NCBI GenBank assembly: GCA_965365465.1
Contig: CBDUBU010000222.1
Coordinates: 1-6,868, forward strand
DNA length: 6,868 nucleotides
Reading direction: 5' to 3'
Source: CBDUBU01 sp965365465
Lineage (GTDB): Bacteria > Bacteroidota > Rhodothermia > Rhodothermales > DASSAV01
Of the stretch, positions 1 through 5,349 are shown in pieces. A model generated the notes under the pieces. That model did no database searches. It was not told the DNA's origin and worked only from the letters and a program-made list of their open reading frames with translations. The translations under genes were made by a program, and so were the position numbers. Numbering within the stretch: the first letter of the stretch is position 1; the number at the start of each line of letters is the position of its first letter.

Positions 1-1346
1 GCGTTCTCATGGAGCAGGTGGAGCGCGAGATGCAGGGCGCCGATCCGCTTTCCACCGAGGCGCGCCTTTTGCGCGTCGTCCGGCGCGACTATGACAAAGC
101 GCTGAGGCTCCCTTCCGCGCTGGTGGCCGAGCTTGCGCAAGCCGCCTCGCTCGGCCAGGAGGCATGGAAAAAAGCACGGGCCGGGAACGACTTCCCTGTC
201 TTTGCGCCACACCTGCAAAAACTCATAGACCTGAACATCCGTGTGGCCGAGGCTTACGGCTATGAGGAGCGCCTCTATGACGCCCTGCTCGACCAGTACG
301 AACCGGATCTGAAAACGGCTGAGGTCGAGCGCGTATTTACCGACCTGCGCAAAAACCTCGTCCCCATCGTGCAGGCCATCGCTTCCCAACCTGAACCCGA
401 CACCGCACTCCTGCACCGGCATTTCGAACACCGGAAACAATGGAACTTCGGCCTGAAAGTGGCCGCCGACTTCGGCTACGATTTCGAGCGGGGGCGCCAG
501 GACCTCTCCGAGCACCCTTTCTCGACCTCCTTTTCCATTGACGACGTTCGCATCACCACACGGGTAGACGAGCGCTTTTTTCCTTCGGCCTTTTTCGGAA
601 CGCTGCACGAGACCGGGCACGCGCTCTACGAGCAGGGGGTCGCGCCTGAACTGGCCCGCACGCCGCTTGCCGACGGCACTTCGATGGGAATGCATGAGTC
701 GCAGTCCCGTTTGTGGGAAAACCTCGTGGGTCGCAGCAAACCCTTCTGGAGCCATTACTACCCGCAGTTGCAGCGCGCCTTCCCCGATGCGCTCGGCGAC
801 GTTGCGCAGGCTGATTTCTACAGCGCCATCAACCGCGTCAAACCGTCGCTCATCCGCGTCGAAGCCGACGAGGTGACGTATAACCTGCACATCATGCTGC
901 GATTTGAACTGGAAAAAGCCTTGATCGAGGGCAGCCTCTCTGTGAAAGACCTTCCCGACCGCTGGAACGACCGCATGGAAGCATACCTCGGCATCCGTCC
1001 GCAAAACGACGCAGAGGGCGTGCTCCAGGACATACACTGGTCTATCGGGACTTTCGGCTACTTCCCCACGTACGCGCTCGGAAACCTGATGTCGGTGCAG
1101 CTATTCGACCAGGCCGCCAAAGACCTTCCGGACCTGGAGAGCCAGATTGCCGCCGGGCATTTCGACGCGCTGCTCGGATGGCTGCGGGAGAATATCCACC
1201 AGTACGGGCGCAAGCTCACCGCCGGGGAAATCCTCCAGCGCGTCACCGGCAATCCCCTCCAGGCCGGCAACTGGCTTGCCTACATTCGCAGGAAGTTCGG
1301 AGAAATCTACCCCGGCGCAGGCATCGACCGTTCGCAGACGGGTTGA
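1..1346 (+). CDS. M32 family zinc carboxypeptidase (Taq-type), 5' end cut off
   Basis: Metallocarboxypeptidase of peptidase family M32, which removes C-terminal residues from peptides in the cytoplasm. Numbering from the first in-window Met (position 9), the HExxH zinc motif HETGH is at residues 200-204 and the third zinc ligand is Glu230 in HESQSRLWEN. The 30-residue spacing to that Glu is the one expected of M32. The other family signatures are IRVEADEVTYNLHI (about 282-295) and GTFGYFPTYALGN (347-359). The open frame continues upstream of that Met to the window edge. The first visible residues already align with the middle of the family's N-terminal helical region, so about 60-70 residues should lie outside the window. 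The Met at 9 is therefore probably internal, and the first full codon is at position 3. The C-terminus is complete and its TGA lies inside a likely promoter for the next gene. Family assignment is firm; the peptide substrates are unknown. Confidence 0.95.
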   Translation, partial: VLMEQVEREMQGADPLSTEARLLRVVRRDYDKALRLPSALVAELAQAASLGQEAWKKARAGNDFPVFAPHLQKLIDLNIRVAEAYGYEERLYDALLDQYEPDLKTAEVERVFTDLRKNLVPIVQAIASQPEPDTALLHRHFEHRKQWNFGLKVAADFGYDFERGRQDLSEHPFSTSFSIDDVRITTRVDERFFPSAFFGTLHETGHALYEQGVAPELARTPLADGTSMGMHESQSRLWENLVGRSKPFWSHYYPQLQRAFPDALGDVAQADFYSAINRVKPSLIRVEADEVTYNLHIMLRFELEKALIEGSLSVKDLPDRWNDRMEAYLGIRPQNDAEGVLQDIHWSIGTFGYFPTYALGNLMSVQLFDQAAKDLPDLESQIAAGHFDALLGWLRENIHQYGRKLTAGEILQRVTGNPLQAGNWLAYIRRKFGEIYPGAGIDRSQTG

Positions 1347-1371
1347 CCGCGCCTCGTTCCGTGGCTATACT
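1343..1371 (+). promoter_or_regulatory. Sigma70-type promoter for the CoA-transferase gene
   Basis: TTGACC (1343-1348) and TATACT (1366-1371) are separated by exactly 17 bp. Each matches five of six bases of the -35 and -10 consensus. The -35 box overlaps the TGA of the upstream carboxypeptidase gene. Transcription would start near 1378, giving a leader of about 58 nt before the ATG at 1436. This implies that the downstream gene has its own promoter. It is a prediction from sequence only, and if the host uses a Bacteroidota-type sigma factor the match could be fortuitous. Confidence 0.5.
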
Positions 1372-1377
1372 GCAAGC

Positions 1378-1395
1378 GCCGCAGCGTGCTGCGGC
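1378..1395 (+). other. Short GC hairpin at the start of the 1436 gene's leader
   Basis: GCCGCAG (1378-1384) and CTGCGGC (1389-1395) form a perfect 7-bp stem with the 4-nt loop CGTG. No T-run follows on the plus strand (the next bases are AATCGCC), so it is a weak candidate for a terminator of the carboxypeptidase gene. If the promoter at 1343-1371 is real, the hairpin would sit at the extreme 5' end of the new transcript, where it could protect the RNA. Which role applies cannot be decided here. Confidence 0.4.
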
Positions 1396-1435
1396 AATCG
1401 CCTGAACAAAAAACGCCTCACCTAACAGCCTTTCC

Positions 1436-2713
1436 ATGAAGCTGGTTTCAGCCGCTGAAGCGGTCGCCGTCATCAAGTCCCGCGACCGGGTTTTCGTGCA
1501 TAGCATCGCGGCAGCGCCGCAGGAACTGATCAAGGCGATGACCGCCCGTGCGCCCCGGTTGAGCAAGGTGGAGGTCGTCCATATCCACACCGAAGGCCCG
1601 GCTCCCTATGCGCTACCGGAGTGCGCCGGAAGCTTTCATACCAACGCCATGTTCGTCGGCAAGAACATCCGGGATGCCGTAGCCACCGGCGAGGCCGACT
1701 ATATCCCGGTGTTCCTGAGCGAAGTGCCCGCGCTTTTCCGGAAGCGCATCCTGCCCCTGAACGTCGCGCTCGTTCAGGTATCCCCGCCTGACCGTCATGG
1801 CTTCTGCTCGCTGGGCGTCTCCGTGGATGCTTCCCTGGCAGCGGTGCAGACCGCCGAGTTCGTTCTTGCCCAGATCAACCCGAATATGCCGCGCACCCAC
1901 GGCGATGGCATGATCCACGCCGACCAGATCGACTACGCCGTGGAGGTGAACGAACCCCTGCCCACCCTTGAAACCACCACCCTGACCGAAGCCGAGAGCG
2001 CGATCGGGCGTTACTGCGCCGAGTTGATCGACGACGGCGCTACCTTGCAAATGGGGATCGGCGCCATTCCGGGGGCCGTCCTGGCGGCGCTGACCAACCA
2101 CCGGGACCTGGGCATCCATACGGAGATGTTTTCGGACGGCGTCATCGACCTGATCGAAAGGGGCGTCATCAACGGAGAGAAAAAAGTGGTCCATCCGGGC
2201 AAGGTGGTGAGCAGCTTCGTCTGGGGGTCCCGCCGCCTGTATGACTACGTTGATGACAACCCCCAGATCATGCTCCGCGACGTGGCCTATGTCAACGACA
2301 CCTCGGTGATCCGGCAGAATCCGCGCGTAACGGCCATCAACAGCGCCATCGAGGTTGATCTGACGGGACAGATCAGCGCCGACACCATTGGCACGTACCA
2401 GTATTCGGGCGTGGGCGGCCAGATGGATTTCATCCGGGGCGCTTCGCTCTCGGAAGGCGGGAAACCCATCATTGCCCTTCCTTCGGTCACGAACAGCCTC
2501 ATCTCCCGCATCGTGACGCACCTCAAGGAGGGCGCCAGCGTCGTGACCACCCGCGCCCATGTGCATTACGTCGTTACGGAATACGGCGTAGCCAACCTCT
2601 ACGGCAAGAACCTGCGGCAACGGGCGCGCGCCCTGATCGACATTGCCCACCCTGCCCACCGGGAAACCCTCGAACGTGAGGCATACGAGCGGTTCAAGAT
2701 GCTCTACACCTGA
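1436..2713 (+). CDS. Acetyl-CoA hydrolase / 4-hydroxybutyrate CoA-transferase family protein
   Basis: A complete 425-residue class I CoA-transferase fold protein, expected to move CoA between acetyl-CoA and a short carboxylic acid, or to hydrolyse acetyl-CoA, in the cytoplasm. The likely catalytic glutamate is Glu230 in GIHTEMFSDG. It corresponds to the glutamate that forms the glutamyl-CoA thioester in 4-hydroxybutyrate CoA-transferases. The NSAIEVDLTGQI block surrounds residue 306 and the glycine-rich CoA-site motif GVGGQMDF starts at 325. The length is that of the one-chain AbfT-like group, shorter than the ~500-residue succinyl-CoA:acetate transferases. The N-terminus (EAVAVIKSRDRVFVHS) begins where family members begin, supporting the ATG at 1436, although no Shine-Dalgarno sequence precedes it. 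It lies 89 bp after the carboxypeptidase gene and probably has its own promoter. The acyl acceptor cannot be told from sequence: acetate, butyrate, 4-hydroxybutyrate or propionate are all possible. Confidence 0.92.
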   Translation: MKLVSAAEAVAVIKSRDRVFVHSIAAAPQELIKAMTARAPRLSKVEVVHIHTEGPAPYALPECAGSFHTNAMFVGKNIRDAVATGEADYIPVFLSEVPALFRKRILPLNVALVQVSPPDRHGFCSLGVSVDASLAAVQTAEFVLAQINPNMPRTHGDGMIHADQIDYAVEVNEPLPTLETTTLTEAESAIGRYCAELIDDGATLQMGIGAIPGAVLAALTNHRDLGIHTEMFSDGVIDLIERGVINGEKKVVHPGKVVSSFVWGSRRLYDYVDDNPQIMLRDVAYVNDTSVIRQNPRVTAINSAIEVDLTGQISADTIGTYQYSGVGGQMDFIRGASLSEGGKPIIALPSVTNSLISRIVTHLKEGASVVTTRAHVHYVVTEYGVANLYGKNLRQRARALIDIAHPAHRETLEREAYERFKMLYT

Positions 2714-2835
2714 TCGGCATGGAGGATGGGGCAGCGCTCCCGTTCAAGGACGCACGCCCGGCGCAGGCTGAATGCGGGCAAGCCACGAGCGCCCGCCCTG
2801 CTCCCCGCACAGAGAAAGCGCCAGAGGCAGGGATT

Positions 2836-2881
2836 CTGCCAGTCTGGGGGCATAGATGCTTCACTGCGTTCAGCACGACAC
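2836..2881 (-). repeat. Interspersed hairpin repeat, copy A
   Basis: Read on the plus strand it is CTGCC, seven variable bases, then a 34-nt box beginning GGGCATAGATGCTTC and ending in AGCACGACAC. The 33-nt core (2849-2881) differs from copy C at only two positions. Positions 2856-2860 and 2872-2876 can form the small inner stem ATGCT/AGCAC, in which the outermost pair is broken (A opposite C). Read on the minus strand this box gives the 'MLNAVKHLC' type peptide, a familiar translation of such repeats. Confidence 0.8.
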
Positions 2882-2957
2882 GAGCGAAACCTTGAAGCAG
2901 ACGAAAAGAACCTTCCCTATGGCAATGCCTTGCAGGGCTGTCTTTTCCCTACCCGAC

Positions 2958-3003
2958 GTGTCATCCTGAGCAACGCGAAGGATCTATGCCCGAAGCAGGG
3001 CAG
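2958..3003 (+). repeat. Interspersed hairpin repeat, copy B (inverted)
   Basis: This copy lies in the opposite orientation to A and C. It starts GTGTCATCCTGAGC, continues through GAAGGATCTATGCC to 2990, and ends with GGCAG (2999-3003), the complement of the CTGCC that flanks the other copies at the same distance. Its core matches copy C at 26 of 33 positions after reverse-complementing. The inner stem is ATCCT/AGGAT. Translated forward it reads VILSNAKDLC, a common spurious protein string produced by this repeat class. Confidence 0.8.
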
Positions 3004-3034
3004 GCAGCCCGGCAAGGCGCAACAGAAACACGTT

Positions 3035-3080
3035 CTGCCGTACTCATGGCATAGATGCTTCACTACGTTCAGCATGACAC
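3035..3080 (-). repeat. Interspersed hairpin repeat, copy C
   Basis: Same orientation as copy A, with CTGCC at 3035-3039 and the 33-nt core at 3048-3080. The inner stem is ATGCT/AGCAT, fully paired. With copy B (inverted) the two cores enclose 57 nt (2991-3047), so B and C together could fold into one long imperfect stem-loop. Upstream similarity to copy A extends weakly further left, with a shared GCGC at 3017-3020. Confidence 0.8.
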
Positions 3081-3111
3081 AGGGGGGGACGTCAGGTACA
3101 TGGCGAAAAGG

Positions 3112-3152
3112 CTCGGAGAGACGGAAAGGACCGTGCTTTCCGTCTCTCCGAG
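3112..3152. terminator. Perfect 17-bp stem-loop, probable bidirectional terminator
   Basis: CTCGGAGAGACGGAAAG (3112-3128) is exactly complementary to 3136-3152, leaving the 7-nt loop GACCGTG. The plus strand continues with TTTGAC. The minus strand continues with CCTTTTCG, so both directions have only short T-runs. It lies between the convergent CoA-transferase and ferritin-like genes, where a terminator serving both strands is expected. It is about 400 bp from the plus-strand stop codon and 134 bp from the minus-strand one. The stem itself is unmistakable; its job as a terminator is inferred from position. Confidence 0.75.
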
Positions 3153-3285
3153 TTTGACAGGAACCCGCCCTGTCGCCGGGGGAAAAATCATCACGCAGAA
3201 ACCACCCCGGCAGGCATGGCCTTGCCCGGAGGCGCAAAGCATCCGCGCGGCGTTCCGGCGTTAGAGGAACAGGCTCAACCAACCC

Positions 3286-3723
3286 TCAATCGCGAAGGCT
3301 GCGAAGCAGTTTCTCCGTCTCCTCCTTATGCTTCGTCTCGTCGCTGATGATCTCGTGCAGATCATTCGCCAGCCCGTAGTCGCCAAACTCCTCGGCCTGC
3401 TTCATTCTCCGGACATAGCGTTCGATGGTTTCTGCCTCTGCCTCGAAAACCTGCTCCAGCATCTCCGTGGAAGAACCTGCCAGCCGAAGTTCGGCAGGCT
3501 TCGTGGTGGGCTTTCCACCCAGCGCCGTGATTTTGTCGGCCAGAAACTGGGCGTGCAACAGTTCTTCGGGCACCTCCCCTTCAAAAAAGCCCTTCAGGAT
3601 CGGACGGTGAATGCCGGTCACCATCGCCGCATAGCTATTGTACATGATGATCGCCTGATACTCATGCGCCAGATCCTCGTTGAGTCCTGCCACCAGTTCA
3701 TCCTTTGCGGGGTTGCTTTCCAT
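3286..3723 (-). CDS. Ferritin-like diiron-domain protein (bacterioferritin-type)
   Basis: A 145-residue four-helix-bundle protein of the ferritin-like superfamily, expected to bind a diiron centre and take part in iron storage or oxidative protection in the cytoplasm. Ligand candidates in helix order are Glu21 (NEDLAHEYQAI), Glu54 and His57 (PEELLH), Glu98 in the EAEAETIERY helix, and Glu129 and His132 (DETKH). The two ExxH motifs and their spacing match bacterioferritin. No haem-ligand methionine can be assigned. I chose the ATG at 3723 because the family's conserved N-terminus (DELVAGLNEDLAHEYQ) follows directly and GC-rich third codon positions start there. The frame stays open upstream to an ATG at 3924 that has a much better ribosome site and would add 67 residues with no recognisable domain. 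The TGA/TCA end is convergent with the CoA-transferase gene. The family is clear, but the exact function (storage ferritin, DPS-like or other) is not. Confidence 0.88.
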   Translation of the reverse strand: MESNPAKDELVAGLNEDLAHEYQAIIMYNSYAAMVTGIHRPILKGFFEGEVPEELLHAQFLADKITALGGKPTTKPAELRLAGSSTEMLEQVFEAEAETIERYVRRMKQAEEFGDYGLANDLHEIISDETKHKEETEKLLRSLRD

Positions 3724-3924
3724 ATCCGTTATCAGTTGTGGTTTTTGGGTGATACATTGCCCTTCATAAAAGCCGGGGGCCGCGTAAGGTGGCGCTTCAA
3801 ACGTAACGTTCTCGTGCATAGTCGCTTCTGGACCCGCCTCCCGAACAGCAGCCCGGAGCAGGCAAGCGCCGCCCGCTCGTAAATCCTCATGGCTTTCATT
3901 GACCCTTATCCGTAATTTTCGCAT
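3724..3924 (-). other. In-frame upstream extension or structured leader of the ferritin-like gene
   Basis: This 201-nt stretch is in frame with the ferritin-like gene and begins with ATG at 3924. The encoded 67 residues (MRKLRIRVNESHEDLRAGG...) match nothing I know. The first 17 codons include TTA twice, CGA twice, ATA and AGG, unlike the GC-ending codons of the ferritin domain. It also contains a hairpin (plus-strand positions 3856-3863 with 3871-3878, 8 bp including one G-T pair, loop of 7). It may be an untranslated leader or a genuine N-terminal extension. A second in-frame ATG lies at 3820. Confidence 0.45.
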
Positions 3925-3930
3925 ACTGAT

Positions 3931-3937
3931 TCACCTC
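3931..3937 (-). promoter_or_regulatory. Shine-Dalgarno sequence before the alternative start at 3924
   Basis: On the minus strand GAGGTGA is followed by six bases and then ATG (3924-3922). This is a seven-base match to the anti-Shine-Dalgarno end of 16S rRNA at ideal spacing. It stands out because none of the other gene starts in the window has a comparable site. It is the strongest argument that translation begins at 3924 and not at 3723. Confidence 0.5.
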
Positions 3938-3955
3938 GGACTCTCGACCGATCCC

Positions 3956-3967
3956 TTATAATTATAA
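3956..3967. promoter_or_regulatory. Palindromic TTATAATTATAA with overlapping divergent -10 boxes
   Basis: The 12-nt perfect palindrome contains TATAAT on the plus strand (3957-3962) and TATAAT on the minus strand (complement of 3961-3966). The plus-strand box would start RNA about 11 nt before the oxidoreductase ATG at 3980. The minus-strand box would start RNA about 30 nt before the alternative ferritin start at 3924. No good -35 box is visible at 17 bp on either side, so the promoter call rests on the -10 elements and the location. Confidence 0.45.
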
Positions 3968-3979
3968 CGCATTACCCAC

Positions 3980-5299
3980 ATGGACCATTCACGAAGAACG
4001 TTTTTGCAGAAGTCTGCGATGTTGCTCTCCGGAGCAGGCATGGCTACGGCCCTCCCCGGATCGGTTTTCGCGGGGCGTCCTGTTTCCGCCAATGACAAGA
4101 TCGGTCTTGGCGTTGTCGGCGTGGCAGGCATGGGTTTCACCGACCTCCTCTCGCACCTCAACATCCCGGAGGTCGAGGCTATCGCGCTCTGCGATGTGGA
4201 CCAGAACGTGCTGGAAAAACGCGCTGCCGAGTTGCAGGAGCGAACGAGGAAAAAGCCGGTCCTCTACGGCGACTACCGGCAGTTGCTGGACAACAAGGAC
4301 ATCGACGCGGTAATCGTCGGCACGCCGGACCACTGGCATCCGCTCATCATGATCTCGGCGTGCGAGGCCGGCAAGGATGTTTACTGCGAAAAGCCGCTTG
4401 CCAACACCATCGAGGAGATCGACAGGATGGTGGCCGCCGCCAGACATTACAACCGGGTCGTGCAGGTCGGCCAGTGGCAGCGCAGCGGCCCGCACTGGGA
4501 CTCTGCGATGGCGTTTGTCCAGAGCGGCGCACTCGGCAATATGCGCACCGTGAAGGCATGGGCCTATATGCCCTGGGATACCATCAGCGACTTGCCGAAC
4601 GCGCCCACGCCTCCCGGCGTCAACTACGACATGTGGCTCGGCCCGGCCCCCGATCATCCTTTCAACCCCAACCGCTTTCACTGGAACTGGCGCTGGTTCT
4701 GGGACTATGCAGGCGGCCTGATGACGGATTGGGGCGTACACCTGATCGACATGGTGCTCTACGGCATGGAAGCGACCGCGCCGAAGTCCGTCATGTCCAC
4801 GGGCGGCAAGTTTGCTCGCGCCGACAGCGGCATGGAAACGCCGGATACGCAGCAGTCCATTTACGAGTACGATGACTTTACCATGATCTGGGAAAGCGCC
4901 GTCGGCATCGGGCTTGGCCCCTACGGCCGCGACCACGGCGTGGCCTTTATCGGAAACAATGGCACGCTGGTGGTGGACCGCAGCAAATGGGAGGTCATTC
5001 CTGAAGTCAAGAACAAAAAGCCGCTCATGGAGCCGGTCCCGGTCCATTTCGGGGGAAACAACGACCTGAACCTGCACACGCAGAACTTCATCAACTGCGT
5101 CAAGTCACGCGAGCAGCCGGTATGCAACCCGGAGGTGGGGCGTCTGGCCGCACTCAACGCGCAACTGGGCAACATCGCGTTGAAAACGGGCAGAAAGGTG
5201 TACTGGGACGCAAGCGCCAATCACTTCACCGGAGATGAAGAGGCCAATGCCCTAATGCACAGCCACTACCGCGACCCGTGGCAACTGCCGCAGGTGTGA
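3980..5299 (+). CDS. Tat-exported Gfo/Idh/MocA family oxidoreductase
   Basis: A complete 439-residue NAD(P)-dependent oxidoreductase, predicted to act on a sugar or sugar derivative outside the cytoplasmic membrane. The N-terminus has a twin-arginine signal, SRRTFLQKS (Arg5-Arg6), a hydrophobic stretch and a likely cleavage after VFA at about residue 31. The Rossmann glycine motif GVVGVAGMG is at residues 44-52. The family EKP motif places the conserved lysine at 138. DWGVHLID supplies Asp250 and His254, the Dxx xH pair that completes the K-D-H active-site set of inositol dehydrogenase-like enzymes. The C-terminus (GDEEANALMHSHYRDPWQLP) is typical of the Tat-type subgroup common in Bacteroidota and Planctomycetes. 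No Shine-Dalgarno sequence precedes the ATG, and the predicted leader is very short. The gene is monocistronic, bounded by a divergent promoter region and a strong hairpin. Some exported relatives are NAD-dependent glycosidases (GH109), so glycoside hydrolysis is an alternative. The substrate is unknown. Confidence 0.92.
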   Translation: MDHSRRTFLQKSAMLLSGAGMATALPGSVFAGRPVSANDKIGLGVVGVAGMGFTDLLSHLNIPEVEAIALCDVDQNVLEKRAAELQERTRKKPVLYGDYRQLLDNKDIDAVIVGTPDHWHPLIMISACEAGKDVYCEKPLANTIEEIDRMVAAARHYNRVVQVGQWQRSGPHWDSAMAFVQSGALGNMRTVKAWAYMPWDTISDLPNAPTPPGVNYDMWLGPAPDHPFNPNRFHWNWRWFWDYAGGLMTDWGVHLIDMVLYGMEATAPKSVMSTGGKFARADSGMETPDTQQSIYEYDDFTMIWESAVGIGLGPYGRDHGVAFIGNNGTLVVDRSKWEVIPEVKNKKPLMEPVPVHFGGNNDLNLHTQNFINCVKSREQPVCNPEVGRLAALNAQLGNIALKTGRKVYWDASANHFTGDEEANALMHSHYRDPWQLPQV

Positions 5300-5311
5300 C
5301 GGTTTTCCGGG

Positions 5312-5342
5312 CCGGGAAGGATGGCAGGACCGTCCTTTCCGG
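5312..5342. terminator. Strong 13-bp hairpin, probable bidirectional terminator
   Basis: CCGGGAAGGATGG (5312-5324) pairs with CCGTCCTTTCCGG (5330-5342) around the 5-nt loop CAGGA, with two G-T wobbles. It lies in the 50-bp gap between the stop codons of the oxidoreductase (5299) and the convergent YaaW-like gene (5350), close to both ends, as expected of a shared terminator. No long T-run follows on either strand. Its 3' part closely resembles the hairpin at 3112-3152. Confidence 0.7.
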
Positions 5343-5349
5343 CTCCGGT

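Larger units (their letters stand above)
2714..3285. other. 572-bp gene-free spacer between convergent genes
   Basis: No convincing protein gene is present. Open frames here run through the repeats and the large hairpin, have no family resemblance and show arginine-rich low-complexity translations. The spacer holds three copies of a 46-nt interspersed repeat (2836-2881, 2958-3003, 3035-3080) and a perfect 17-bp hairpin (3112-3152). Just after the upstream gene there is a weak GCGGGC/GCCCGC 6-bp stem (2774-2779 with 2791-2796). Positions 3153-3285 show only an imperfect CCGG-rich fold near 3207-3229 and nothing I recognise. Confidence 0.7.

Noticed and set aside
1613..2659. 348-codon minus-strand open frame
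   Set aside because: It is fully antisense to the well-supported CoA-transferase gene. The translation is rich in H, G and V as typical of the mirror frame of a GC-rich gene.
2726..3157. 143-codon plus-strand open frame
   Set aside because: It runs through repeat copies A, B and C and half of the 17-bp hairpin, is arginine-rich with no family likeness, and includes the VILSNAKDLC string that these repeats yield whenever translated.
2917..3282. 121-codon minus-strand open frame
   Set aside because: It covers two repeats and the hairpin; the MLNVVKHLC segment is repeat-derived. No ribosome site or conserved domain is seen.
3153..3285. Possible structured RNA or riboswitch downstream of the big hairpin
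   Set aside because: An imperfect CCGG-rich fold near 3207-3229 can be drawn only with bulges, and no known riboswitch core is recognisable on either strand.
3328..3882. 184-codon plus-strand open frame
   Set aside because: It is a shadow of the ferritin-like gene, which carries two ExxH motifs on the other strand.
3989..5077. 362-codon minus-strand open frame
   Set aside because: It is antisense to the Gfo/Idh/MocA gene, whose motifs are unambiguous; the antisense translation has no domain features.
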